Assembly: GCA_028820635.1 (NCBI GenBank)
Contig: JAPPIG010000019.1
Coordinates: forward strand, 62,001 to 126,000
Source of the DNA: Candidatus Poribacteria bacterium
GTDB lineage: Bacteria; Poribacteria; WGA-4E; WGA-3G
Direction of reading: 5' to 3'
Length of the DNA stretch: 64,000 bases
The translations under genes and the position numbers were made by a program. The notes beneath the pieces are model-generated. The model was not told the DNA's origin. It saw only the letters and a list, made by a program, of their open reading frames with translations, and did no database searches. Positions 43,581 through 52,416 of this stretch are shown here, one piece after another; position 1 is the first letter of the stretch; every line of letters starts with the position of its first letter.

Positions 43581-45299
43581 TTACTCCTTAACGCTTCCAA
43601 GTGTAATCCCTTGCACAAATTCACGTTGCATTGCCAAAAAGAGTATGACGATTGGCAGTAAAGAGAGCAGCGTTCCTGCCATCAACATCCCGTAATCTTG
43701 ACGATAGATACCGATCAGATTTGCTAACCCAATAGGTAGTGTATATTTTGCTTCATCCCGTAAAACAATGAGAGGCCAAAGATACCCGTTCCACGAACTT
43801 AAAAAGGAATAGATTGTCAGTGCACCGAGTGCAGGTTTGATGATGGGCAGAACTATTCTATAGTATATGCCAAATTCAGAACAACCGTCAATCCGTGCAG
43901 CATCCAGCAGTTCAGATGGTATGGTAACAATAAATTGACGCATCAGAAACACGCCGAATGCCCCTACTGAAAATGGAATAATAATTGCTTTGTAGCTATT
44001 AAGCCAACCTATATCATACATCAGTCCAAACAACGGAACAAGCAGTACCTGAAACGGTACCATCATGGAAGCCAGCAGAATACCGAACAGAATTGTTTTG
44101 CCACGGAACTGATATTTCGCAAACGCATACCCACCAAGAGAACAGAAAAACAGGGTGACAAGCGTTGACGCAGTCGCAATGAAGACACTGTTGATAAAAT
44201 ATCGATTATACGGCACTGCTTTCCATAAATTACGATAGTTTGATGTGAGTTTATTCCATACAATCGACAGATATGCAGGACGCTGAATTGTTAACTGTAG
44301 GATTAACCTGTTTTCAGCATCTGCTTCTAATGCCACGTCAGGTTTAGCCGTTTCATCATTTGCCACAATTCGCCGCATCGGGATGTGTGATGATTCTAAC
44401 TCACCGGGAATCCCATGCAACCGCCATGTAGTGTCCTCCTGTAGCGCAGTATCTAAAACAAAAGGATATTTAGGTTGATAGGTACTATCGTTCACCGAAA
44501 CAGTTAAAGAAAGGTGATGATAAGATGCGTCACCTTGGACAGGAAGTATAATCCGCCGGATTCGGTCTATCGGCACAGGGGACGAAATCGTCGTTGTCAA
44601 GCGGACATCGTTTTTATTTTGGTAATCATAAGCTAAAGCGGTAATCGGTTCCGACACATCAGAATCTTGAATCTGCTGTAATGTATCTGAATCGGCTTCC
44701 CATTTTGTAACCTCTACTTCCATTCGGTTGAATTCTATATCTTCAATTTCAATAGTGCCTAATTTAACCTGACGGTAGACTGAGTTCAAGGTCGTTTCAA
44801 TCGTTTCAGGGATAATAGAACTCCCTACTGTCTTGACAATAGACTCTGTTGTACCATTCCACACTTCAGGTGGTAGTGTCGCAACATGCTGCTGCCATAG
44901 ACCTTTTATCATTTCAGTTTGTAAATTCTCAGTAAAGTTAGATGTTGAGAATTGTGGATTTAAGGCTATGTGTTCTTGGACATTTGTCCAAATTACTGAT
45001 TCTAACTTGGGTTTTAACGTTTTCCATCTGTCAGGATCGACTGTGGTCGGTCTTTTTATTTTTGGATAGGCATTGGTGACGACATAAGGTGAAGATGCAA
45101 CACGAGGCGGGAGTTCGGGAAACCACTGAATTGGCACAGCAAAAACTTCATCGGCTGTTTTGAAAGATGAACTTAATAACCATAAAAGTGGTACCATCGT
45201 GCAAAAAGCAGCAACAATAAGAAGTGGATATCCGATACCGATGAAGATTTTTTTCTGAACACGTCGGTGTTTATTGCTTTGGTTCATCTGTTTGCTCAC
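43581..45299 (-). CDS. ABC transporter permease (MalG type) with a very large insertion
   Basis: 572 residues against about 280 for the family. Residues about 15-45 are the first membrane helix (YPLLIVAAFCTMVPLLWLLS). Residues about 75-345 form an unusual, mostly polar insert with beta-rich sequence (DVRLTTTISSPVPIDRIRRI, YHHLSLTVSVNDSTYQPKYP). From about 360 the normal MetI domain follows, with the EAA loop DAARIDGCSEFGIYYRIVLP and SWNGYLWPLIVL. The insert should face the periplasm. No binding protein or MalF partner is beside it. Its start overlaps the MoxR gene end by 29 bp. Confidence 0.85.
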   Translation of the reverse strand: MSKQMNQSNKHRRVQKKIFIGIGYPLLIVAAFCTMVPLLWLLSSSFKTADEVFAVPIQWFPELPPRVASSPYVVTNAYPKIKRPTTVDPDRWKTLKPKLESVIWTNVQEHIALNPQFSTSNFTENLQTEMIKGLWQQHVATLPPEVWNGTTESIVKTVGSSIIPETIETTLNSVYRQVKLGTIEIEDIEFNRMEVEVTKWEADSDTLQQIQDSDVSEPITALAYDYQNKNDVRLTTTISSPVPIDRIRRIILPVQGDASYHHLSLTVSVNDSTYQPKYPFVLDTALQEDTTWRLHGIPGELESSHIPMRRIVANDETAKPDVALEADAENRLILQLTIQRPAYLSIVWNKLTSNYRNLWKAVPYNRYFINSVFIATASTLVTLFFCSLGGYAFAKYQFRGKTILFGILLASMMVPFQVLLVPLFGLMYDIGWLNSYKAIIIPFSVGAFGVFLMRQFIVTIPSELLDAARIDGCSEFGIYYRIVLPIIKPALGALTIYSFLSSWNGYLWPLIVLRDEAKYTLPIGLANLIGIYRQDYGMLMAGTLLSLLPIVILFLAMQREFVQGITLGSVKE

Positions 45300-46155
45300 T
45301 TAATTCCGCGGCGCGAGCACGTTGAATATCATCCTGATATTTGAAAACACATCCAAGGGTTTCAGCGACGATATCCGCATCCAATTGTGTTTTACCGAGT
45401 GCTAAAATTGCTAACCCCCAGTCTAATGTTTCTGCAATCCCCGGTTTTTTATAGAAGTCCCCTTCTCGCCACAGTTGCATCATCTGACACAATTGCTGAG
45501 CAAGGTGTTCATTTATTTGTGGCAGTTTTGTCTGAACAATCGCCAATTCCTTCTCTACGGTCGGGTAATCAATCCATTGATAGAGACACCGTCGTTTGAG
45601 TGCTTCATGCACCTCGCGCGTCCGATTTGAGGTCAACACAACGTAAGGGATCTGTTTTGCACGGATCGTGCCAATTTCAGGTATCGTGATTTGGAAGTCA
45701 GATAAGATTTCAAGCAGGAATGCCTCAAATTCGCTATCACTCCGATCAACCTCATCAATAAGCAGGACAGGTGGGACATCTCCGTTCCCTTGGATTGCTT
45801 CAAGTAGTGGTCGTTTTAACAAAAATTTTTCGCTGAAAATATCTGTTCCAATCTCTTTTTTGTCGCGTCCTTGTGCTTCATCTATACGGAGTTGCAAAAT
45901 CTGTCGCGTATAGTTCCATTCATACAATGCACTGTTCACATCCAAGCCTTCATAACACTGCAACCGAATCAACTTTGCACCTGTCGCATCTGCAAGCACT
46001 TTAGCAACTTCTGTTTTTCCGACACCGGGTTCGCCTTCTAAAAAGATCGGTTTTTTGAGATGGTGTGCGAGATATAGCGTTGTCGCTAAACCCTTATCTG
46101 CGATGTATGCTTGTTTTTCGCATAAAGCCTGGACGTTTTCAATTGATTCAAACAT
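45271..46155 (-). CDS. MoxR-family AAA+ ATPase (CoxD-like)
   Basis: 294 residues. Walker A EGEPGVGKTEVAKVL, Walker B PPVLLIDEVDRSDSEFEAFLLE, sensor-1 VVLTSNRTREVHEALKRRC. The line RLQCYEGLDVNSALYEWNY is typical of MoxR/CoxD ATPases that with a VWA protein help mature metalloenzymes. A MocA-like nucleotidyltransferase gene precedes it, as in molybdenum hydroxylase maturation clusters, but no hydroxylase or VWA gene is in the window. Confidence 0.88.
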   Translation of the reverse strand: MFESIENVQALCEKQAYIADKGLATTLYLAHHLKKPIFLEGEPGVGKTEVAKVLADATGAKLIRLQCYEGLDVNSALYEWNYTRQILQLRIDEAQGRDKKEIGTDIFSEKFLLKRPLLEAIQGNGDVPPVLLIDEVDRSDSEFEAFLLEILSDFQITIPEIGTIRAKQIPYVVLTSNRTREVHEALKRRCLYQWIDYPTVEKELAIVQTKLPQINEHLAQQLCQMMQLWREGDFYKKPGIAETLDWGLAILALGKTQLDADIVAETLGCVFKYQDDIQRARAAELSEQTDEPKQ

Positions 46156-46189
46156 AGTTTAAGAGTTGTAAATCCAAATTTCCTTTGAG

Positions 46190-46822
46190 TTATCTTTTCT
46201 CGCGTAGGGCGCGTTCATAGTCTTCACGGTAATCAATATCCCGCAGCACATCGTCAGTGTCTACATTGACATAGTGGATATCTTCAATGTGGGATTTAAA
46301 CAAGGACCGGACTCCACCGCTTTCTGCACCTAACGCTAAGATGTCATTAGCATACCGATGATGAAAAATGACAGGATGCCCGCGTTTATAATTGTAACTC
46401 GGCAAAGCAATGCCTTTATTAGTTTGCGCGTAGGCATCAATTACCTTGTCAATTAATTCAGATGTAATAAAGGGTTGGTCTACCAACATAATTGAAAATG
46501 CATCTCTATCAGATGTATTCTTTGCATTTGCAAAATTCAAAGAACAAACTCCTGCCTGTGCAGAGGTTAACATCCCTTCACGATAATTGGGATTAAAAAC
46601 GATCTTAACCGGTTGTTTTCCCAATATATCTTGAACTTCCTCAGCACAATGCCCAACAACAACGATGACCTCACTAAACTTGGAATCAAGCATATTTTCA
46701 ACTACAGTTTCAACGATTGTGCTTTCACCAAAAGGCAGCAACTGTTTGGGTTGCCCCATCCTTGTAGATAGCCCCGCAGCAAGTAGAATTCCTGAAATAA
46801 ATGGAAGCGATATTTCCTTCAT
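46190..46822 (-). CDS. MocA-like molybdenum-cofactor cytidylyltransferase family protein
   Basis: 210 residues. FISGILLAAGLSTRMGQPKQLLPFG is the nucleotide-binding start of the MobA/MocA-type fold; FNPNYREGMLTSAQAG, IMLVDQPFITSELID and KRGHPVIFHHRYAND are also diagnostic. MocA adds CMP to molybdopterin for hydroxylase enzymes. It starts 3 bp after the stop of the YdjY-acylphosphatase gene. The MoxR ATPase follows. Confidence 0.87.
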   Translation of the reverse strand: MKEISLPFISGILLAAGLSTRMGQPKQLLPFGESTIVETVVENMLDSKFSEVIVVVGHCAEEVQDILGKQPVKIVFNPNYREGMLTSAQAGVCSLNFANAKNTSDRDAFSIMLVDQPFITSELIDKVIDAYAQTNKGIALPSYNYKRGHPVIFHHRYANDILALGAESGGVRSLFKSHIEDIHYVNVDTDDVLRDIDYREDYERALREKR

Positions 46823-46825
46823 AAC

Positions 46826-47785
46826 TCAACGCTTGACATCAAAAGACTTATATTCACCAGTGAAATCACGTTCCTCAATTTTAACGTCGTCAACTTTTGC
46901 TGCAGGTGGCCCCTGCCATAATAGCTTCACTAATGCATCTAACTGCATCTTATCACCTTCCGCGACAACCTCAACCTTTCCATTCGCTAAATTCTTGGCA
47001 TAACCGTTGATTCCGAGTTGTTTCGCATTCCTTTTCGTAAAATTACGGAAGTAAACTCCTTGCACCTTACCGCTAATTAAAACATATAGCTGCATTTTTC
47101 GGTTGACCTCAATCGTGAGTTTGACAGGAGTTCCCAGTTCTGGTAATAAGTCGTCATTTTTTTTATACAAATTTTCTTCTTCTGATTCAAGTAAAGGGTT
47201 AATAAACAAAGTGCTTGGGTCAGCATGATTGAGGGCTACAATATCGTTGCTGGAAAATGCTAATGGAATCATGGCATCTTCATCCTCCCCGTCAAGGTCA
47301 TAAACCATCCGTGAACCTGTGTACATCCAAGCGACATGTTTCATGGGTTTTTTAGTTTTTACATTATATAATAGGTCTTCACCACGTACTTTTTTTGTTT
47401 TTTTGTCAACCGTCCATTCAACATTGATGATAACAGTAGGTCCTTTTGCAGGAATCTTTTCCTCCGTTTCTTCGTCTTGGTCAACAGGATTTCCGGGCTT
47501 AACCTCGAGTTTGTTCATCGCTTCGTAAATTTCTTTCGCAGTTGCATCAACAACGATGATACTTTCATATTCTTTTCCGTTAGGACCACAAAAAAGGTAC
47601 TCAACTGCTCCTTTCAGATGTGAGTCGTATTCACCAAGTGCTTTGGATATTTGTCCCTTCAGAACAATTTTCTTCTCTTTCTCAATAATCTGAAGATGAC
47701 CATCTGTCCAAGCGATGTTAGATATAGTTAAAACACACAAACTTAAGCAAACAATTACCGCAGTTGTATAACATAAAAATTTCAT
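46826..47785 (-). CDS. Secreted YdjY-like protein fused to an acylphosphatase domain
   Basis: 319 residues. A signal peptide (MKFLCYTTAVIVCLSLCVLT) opens it, and residues about 30-225 resemble YdjY-type domains (EYLFCGPNGKEYESIIVVDATAKEIYEAM, GPTVIINVEWTV). Residues about 232-319 are an acylphosphatase: LISGKVQGVYFRNFTKRNAK and GYAKNLANGKVEVVAEG, retaining the catalytic Arg (YFR) and Asn (KNL). Acylphosphatases are normally separate cytoplasmic proteins of about 90 residues, so an exported fusion is odd. AAGGAG lies before its ATG. Confidence 0.78.
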   Translation of the reverse strand: MKFLCYTTAVIVCLSLCVLTISNIAWTDGHLQIIEKEKKIVLKGQISKALGEYDSHLKGAVEYLFCGPNGKEYESIIVVDATAKEIYEAMNKLEVKPGNPVDQDEETEEKIPAKGPTVIINVEWTVDKKTKKVRGEDLLYNVKTKKPMKHVAWMYTGSRMVYDLDGEDEDAMIPLAFSSNDIVALNHADPSTLFINPLLESEEENLYKKNDDLLPELGTPVKLTIEVNRKMQLYVLISGKVQGVYFRNFTKRNAKQLGINGYAKNLANGKVEVVAEGDKMQLDALVKLLWQGPPAAKVDDVKIEERDFTGEYKSFDVKR

Positions 47786-47821
47786 CAGAGTACTCCTTAC
47801 AATATATTAAGACTGTACTTT

Positions 47822-48622
47822 TTAGAAAGTATAACTTAACCCGTTAAAAATTTCCATATCATGTTTTTGGATACCGGTAGGAGGTTCGTTATCATAACGG
47901 AAATTTACGCGAAATGGAAATGACAATTTCGTCGTGAGGCGGAACATAACGCTTCCCTCAAACAGAATACGATAATCTTTCGGACGGCTCACATGCACCT
48001 GATAATATACAGTCGCGCTCGTGGATATACGTTCATCCAGCTGCGCTGTCCAATTAATGTAGTTGGTCGAACGAACAATTCGGGTTGCAATTTCGTCTTC
48101 AATCTTGTCATTAATACGTTCGTGTTCCCACATTGCCCCAGTACCTAAGTAGAGATTAAATCGTGATTGAGGTGAACGGACAGCGAAACGGACACCACCG
48201 CCTATTAAATTTCGGTCATTAAGTAGAATTGATTCATTATACTGTTTCTGTACGAAGGATTCAATCAAGATGTGGTCTATAAGATTCCAAATTATGCGTC
48301 CGTGTGCCATGCCTTTGTTAGTGAAAAACTCCCCGTTCTTTCTCCCTTGCTGAAGGCTGCCGAAAACAAAACCGTGATATGATTTTGATAGGTAATCGGA
48401 ACGGAATCGAGTTCTCAGTGTGAGTAGTTCCGTATTCCCGCTACGGTAAGCTAAATCAAGGTTGATACTGTTGTACCATCCCGGTTCCAACTGCATTTTT
48501 TTCATCGTTTCGCCTGTGAAGATGTTAACTTGTGCTTTGGTAGGGACACAGGCAAATAGAAAGTAAACAAAACACATTAAGGTAATGTGTGAAAGAATAT
48601 TGGTGTGTAAAGTTTTCAGCAT
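47822..48622 (-). CDS. DUF481 outer-membrane barrel-like protein
   Basis: 266 residues with a signal peptide ending about VPTKAQ. The mature part has alternating strands (NSINLDLAYRSGNTELLTLRTRFRSDY, HGFVFGSLQQGRKNGEFFTNKGMAHGRIIW, RFNLYLGTGAMWEHER) and a C-terminal ..EIFNGLSYTF, the terminal Phe of barrels. It fits DUF481/YdiY-like proteins of unknown function. Confidence 0.75.
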   Translation of the reverse strand: MLKTLHTNILSHITLMCFVYFLFACVPTKAQVNIFTGETMKKMQLEPGWYNSINLDLAYRSGNTELLTLRTRFRSDYLSKSYHGFVFGSLQQGRKNGEFFTNKGMAHGRIIWNLIDHILIESFVQKQYNESILLNDRNLIGGGVRFAVRSPQSRFNLYLGTGAMWEHERINDKIEDEIATRIVRSTNYINWTAQLDERISTSATVYYQVHVSRPKDYRILFEGSVMFRLTTKLSFPFRVNFRYDNEPPTGIQKHDMEIFNGLSYTF

Positions 48623-48712
48623 ATTGTTAAATTCGAAATGTCAAGATGTGCTTTCTGTCATTATGACATTTATCTGGCATAAACCACTGTGTCCTGTATC
48701 AGATACTTCTTT

Positions 48713-48785
48713 GTAGGAGCGACCTCCTGGTCGCGACATCTTCTAATCCGCGTAATCTGTGTAATCCGTGAAAATCCGCGATTCA
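48713..48785. repeat. Single REP arm followed by a repetitive short-word sequence
   Basis: The single arm GTAGGAGCGACCTCCTGGTC plus GCGAC (48713-48737) matches half of the palindrome at 3851-3892. After it, 48743-48785 has TAATCCGCGTAATCTGTGTA and AATCCGTGAAAATCCGCGAT, a run of related TAATCCG words. It lies upstream of the nucleoside hydrolase gene. Confidence 0.65.
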
Positions 48786-48869
48786 GAAAAAACGGGAAAT
48801 TGGACAAAAATGTTTTTTGGGTGTAAAATGGTGAAGACTTTTTAGCATATTAAAAGATGGAATGAAACA

Positions 48870-49835
48870 ATGCATCGAATTCTAATAGATACAGACCCAG
48901 GTGTAGACGACGCGCTGGCAATCCTCCTCGCGATGAAATCACCGGAATTGCAGATAGAGGCAATGACTACCGTGAGTGGAAACGTCCACGTTGAACAGGC
49001 AACGCAGAATTTGTTGGCGATTTTAGGTGTCCTTGAATTATCTGAATTTCCTATTATTGCACAAGGTGAGGCACAACCACTTGTAAAACCACTTGTGAAG
49101 GCAGAACATGTGCACGGTGCAGATGGATTGGGCAATATCAGTAAACTACGCAACCCCGATGGAAGTCTGCGTTATCCGTCAGCAAACTGTGAAATTTCAA
49201 CGCTCTCTGGTGTTGACTTGATTTTTGAAATGATAGACCGTTATCCCGATGAATTAGTTGTCGTTGCCTTGGGACCTTTGACGAACATTTCAAAGGCAAT
49301 CCGAAAAGACGTAGAACGGATGCGGAAACTCCATAGCATTGTTTTGATGGGTGGTGTCTTTAGCGAATATGGCAACGTTACAACAAACGCAGAATTCAAC
49401 GTCTTTGTTGACCCACACGCAGCACATGAAGTTTTCAATTCTGGGGTCCCTGTCCACATCGCACCCTTGGATGTAACACATCAAGTAGCCTTAACGGGAG
49501 AACGACTTGATGATGAAATTAAAGGACGAGACGATAAAATTTCCAGTTTTTTGAAAGAATCAACGCAAGCGTGTATGGAATTTTACCGTGAACACGTAGG
49601 TTTCTACGGATTACACATTCACGATGCGCTTCCAATCGGTATGTTGACACATCCAAACTTTTTTGAGAGTGTTGATGCTTATGTACAAGTTGAAACTGAA
49701 GGTAATCTAACAAGCGGTATGACTGTTGCTGATCTGCGGCGTGAACGTCAAATTTCAGTACCTAATGCAAGCGTCTATGTCCAAGTTGATGCGGATGCAT
49801 TTTTAGATCATTTTTTTCAACGAATTTTCTCTTAA
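48870..49835 (+). CDS. Inosine-uridine-type nucleoside hydrolase
   Basis: 321 residues. The N-terminal DTDPGVDDALAI is the Ca2+-binding signature of the nucleoside N-ribohydrolase family. HVHGADGLGN and VALGPLTNISKAI, MGGVFSEYGNVTTNAEFNVFVDP (second metal ligand line) follow, and His/Asp in IHDALPIG ends the site. It releases a base from ribonucleosides in salvage. A hairpin with cgtttt/aaaacg pairing lies after the stop. Confidence 0.93.
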   Translation: MHRILIDTDPGVDDALAILLAMKSPELQIEAMTTVSGNVHVEQATQNLLAILGVLELSEFPIIAQGEAQPLVKPLVKAEHVHGADGLGNISKLRNPDGSLRYPSANCEISTLSGVDLIFEMIDRYPDELVVVALGPLTNISKAIRKDVERMRKLHSIVLMGGVFSEYGNVTTNAEFNVFVDPHAAHEVFNSGVPVHIAPLDVTHQVALTGERLDDEIKGRDDKISSFLKESTQACMEFYREHVGFYGLHIHDALPIGMLTHPNFFESVDAYVQVETEGNLTSGMTVADLRRERQISVPNASVYVQVDADAFLDHFFQRIFS

Positions 49836-49863
49836 AGTTCTAACCGTTATTTATTACATAGGA

Positions 49864-49890
49864 GTAGGCACGTTTTGAAAACGCGCCTAC
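49864..49890. terminator. Hairpin between convergent genes, GTAGGC arm type
   Basis: GTAGGC..CGTTTT pairs with AAAACG..GCCTAC over two stems with one A/C mismatch (49864-49890). It lies between two convergent genes and can act as a two-way terminator; its GTAGGC ends also resemble a REP-like unit. Confidence 0.6.
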
Positions 49891-49899
49891 CAGAGGGTG

Positions 49900-50412
49900 T
49901 TAATACACACCTATCAGATGTCTTGGAATACGCCGTAGATCAGCATGTGGGTCCCGTCTTAACGAACGTGGTATATCCAATTCAGGCATTTTAAGCGTAT
50001 TAAAAGCAACTTTTTGATCAGCGGAAAGTTCAGCGTAAATTTCTCGCAAGAGTTTTTCGATTTCTTTCAGGGATATACTTCTTTGTGAAAGGAATTTCCT
50101 AACTTTGGTTCGAATTTGGGTAAGATTTCGTTGTCTTTGTGCTGTGCTTAGTCCACCATCGTAGCGGTAAAGTCTTCGATCGCTTGCGATAGCGCGATAT
50201 TCCCGCAAATCTCCCTCTAACTGCCTTTTCTCAAAATCGTAATCATCAACAATATCACGAATAAGTTTTAATTTTGGCTGAATTGTCTGCTTCTGCGCGT
50301 TGGTAAGTTGAAGTGCAGAACTGCTTTTCGGAATATCAATTAATTTGATTGCACCACACCCTACAAGAAAGCAGCAGAGAAAAGAGGAAAACAGAATTTG
50401 CCGAAATACCAT
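49900..50412 (-). CDS. Small lipoprotein, Spy/CpxP-like by motif
   Basis: 170 residues. Signal LFSSFLCCFLVGC with lipobox Cys. The helical mature part has LTNAQKQTI and later LSADQKVAF, two spaced LTxxQ-type motifs like those of Spy/CpxP periplasmic proteins, plus a long charged helix EKRQLEGDLREYRAI. Function uncertain; a chaperone-like or stress role is an inference from the motif only. It starts 16 bp after the M32 carboxypeptidase stop in the same direction. Confidence 0.55.
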   Translation of the reverse strand: MVFRQILFSSFLCCFLVGCGAIKLIDIPKSSSALQLTNAQKQTIQPKLKLIRDIVDDYDFEKRQLEGDLREYRAIASDRRLYRYDGGLSTAQRQRNLTQIRTKVRKFLSQRSISLKEIEKLLREIYAELSADQKVAFNTLKMPELDIPRSLRRDPHADLRRIPRHLIGVY

Positions 50413-50428
50413 AACAGTTGTCCTGTTT

Positions 50429-51937
50429 TTAGTTTAACGTGTACAATTCGCCATACTTTGTTCGTAGATAGTCAATATATGGCATGATCGTCATAGGTTT
50501 ACCCGTTGCACGTTCTATAATTTCAGGTGCAGTATATTTTGACCCATGTTGGTAGATGTTGCTTTTTAGCCAATTATGCAGTTTGCTAAATTCACCCTTT
50601 TCAATTTCAGTCGTTATTTCAGGGTGTGCTTCAAGTGCAGATGAAAAGAATTGTGCCCCCAAGATATTGCCTAATGTGTATCCTTGGAATGAACCACCGA
50701 TGAGTCCACAATACCAGTGAACATCTTGCATAACACCGTCTTTGTCATCTGGTGGTACAATACCGAAATCTGCTTTAAATCGTTCGCGCCAAGCGTTAGG
50801 TAAGTCTTTTATTTCCATTTCACCTTCTAACAGTGCTAATTCAAAGTCAAAACGCAACATCACGTGTAGGTTGTAGGTAACCTCATCTGCTTCTGTGCGG
50901 ATAAGCGAACGTTTCACCTTGTTTATCCCCCGATGGAATGAATCAAGAGGAACAGAATTGAGTTGCTCGGGGAAGGTGTTTTGCAGATGCGGATAAAAAC
51001 ACTTCCAAAACCCCTTGCTCCGTCCAACGATATTTTCCCAAAGCCGTGACTGACTTTCATGAACACCAGCGGAGGTGCCACGGGCAAGCGGTGTACCTTC
51101 ATAATCCATACGGATTCCCTGTTCATAAAGAGCATGTCCGGTTTCGTGCATTGTGCAAAACAACGCTTCACCCAGACTGTCTTCTTTTGATCGGGTTGTA
51201 ATCCGAACATCTCCCAATGAGAATTTTGTCATAAATGGATGGTGTGTTTTATCTTGCCGTCCACGATTGAGATCATAGCCGAACTTTTCGGCAACTTCCA
51301 TCCCGAATTCCAACTGTTTCGCTTCTGGATAATGTTTATGCAGACATGAATCATCGGCAGGGCTTTGTGATGTAATAGCTGATGCAATTGGGACAAGTTC
51401 TTTACGCAGTTCACCAAAAACACGACTAACATCTGCTGCTTTCATACCGTAATCCCTTGGTTCAATCAGTGGATCAGCGATATGATCATATCCTGGAAAA
51501 AAATTGGCGGATTGACGGCTATACGCAAGCGTCTTTTCAAGGTAGGGGCGTACTCTCTCAAAATCATTCGCAGGGCGTGCTTCTGTCCAAACCTGATATG
51601 ATTCTGATGTGTGGGTTGCGACCTCTGCCATAAATTCTGCTGGAATTTTTATCGCACGCTCATATTTTCTTCTGGTGACACGAAGCAAACCTGCCTCGTC
51701 GGAATCGTAACCGAGGCTTTCTCCATAAGATGTTAGCGCGTCAAGCAGTTTACCAATGGCAGGGTCAGTGAATTTTTCGTGTGCTAAACGGCTAAGGGTC
51801 GCGGTTTGCCGTGCGCGAGCAGCAGCACCGCCAGGCGGCATATAGGTAGATTGATCCCAGTGCAGAAGTCCAGATGCTGATTGTATATCATTTACCTCTA
51901 TGAGACGGGTTTTAAGTTCTTGGAATTTGGATTGCAA
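50429..51937 (-). CDS. M32-family metallocarboxypeptidase
   Basis: I chose the TTG at 51937, because AAGGAG stands seven bases upstream and homology begins at QSKFQELKTRLIEV. 502 residues. The zinc motif is HETGHALYEQG, and DYEGTPLARGTSAGVHESQSRLWEN is the M32 line (HESQSR) that follows; a further block IRTEADEVTYNLHV ends the active site. Family enzymes (thermostable carboxypeptidase Taq type) remove C-terminal residues from peptides. Confidence 0.93.
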   Translation of the reverse strand: MQSKFQELKTRLIEVNDIQSASGLLHWDQSTYMPPGGAAARARQTATLSRLAHEKFTDPAIGKLLDALTSYGESLGYDSDEAGLLRVTRRKYERAIKIPAEFMAEVATHTSESYQVWTEARPANDFERVRPYLEKTLAYSRQSANFFPGYDHIADPLIEPRDYGMKAADVSRVFGELRKELVPIASAITSQSPADDSCLHKHYPEAKQLEFGMEVAEKFGYDLNRGRQDKTHHPFMTKFSLGDVRITTRSKEDSLGEALFCTMHETGHALYEQGIRMDYEGTPLARGTSAGVHESQSRLWENIVGRSKGFWKCFYPHLQNTFPEQLNSVPLDSFHRGINKVKRSLIRTEADEVTYNLHVMLRFDFELALLEGEMEIKDLPNAWRERFKADFGIVPPDDKDGVMQDVHWYCGLIGGSFQGYTLGNILGAQFFSSALEAHPEITTEIEKGEFSKLHNWLKSNIYQHGSKYTAPEIIERATGKPMTIMPYIDYLRTKYGELYTLN

Positions 51938-52416
51938 TGTAATTCTCCTTAAAACAAGGTTTGAGATGGAATGCTTTAGCCTACATTCTATCATAATCAG
52001 GTTTCCTATTCAAACAAATTGGAATTGATATATGTAGGGTTATGACATTAAACGTTCCCTCTATGTTGTGGGATGACTTTGTCCGTTTGAATTATAAGAT
52101 TTTCCTTTGTCTGAACCAAGATTTCCAGGATTACTCAAATCAAGATTTTTGTGCCTGTTAACAGCAGTATGTCATTACATAATAGCAGATGTAGATTCTA
52201 CATTACCTTGTTTGCTGCAGATGTCTCTAATCCTGAGAATCCTGGTTCAGACAAAATGCAATGAGCGGGTACCCCTCAACAATGTTTGTGTATTTGTAAA
52301 CCTCGTAATTGCCACATTTTTGACATACAAATCAGAAATTTTTGTGACAAAATTGTAGTTTAATTCAAAGAATTCATGTAAAATCACGGTATACATTAAA
52401 TGATAAGGAAACGAAA
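51938..52416. other. 480-bp intergenic region
   Basis: Between divergent carboxypeptidase and phosphatase genes. It contains the inverted repeat element 52106-52255. No convincing gene seen. Confidence 0.5.
52106..52255. repeat. 150-bp element with 27-bp inverted ends
   Basis: TTTGTCTGAACCAAGATTTC (from 52106) is mirrored by the inverse of CCTGGTTCAGACAAA (to 52255); about 23 of 27 positions match. The intervening 96 bp has no ORF. The TCTGAACCAGGATT word type is seen in intergenic repeats of many bacteria, but I cannot compare it here. Confidence 0.55.
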
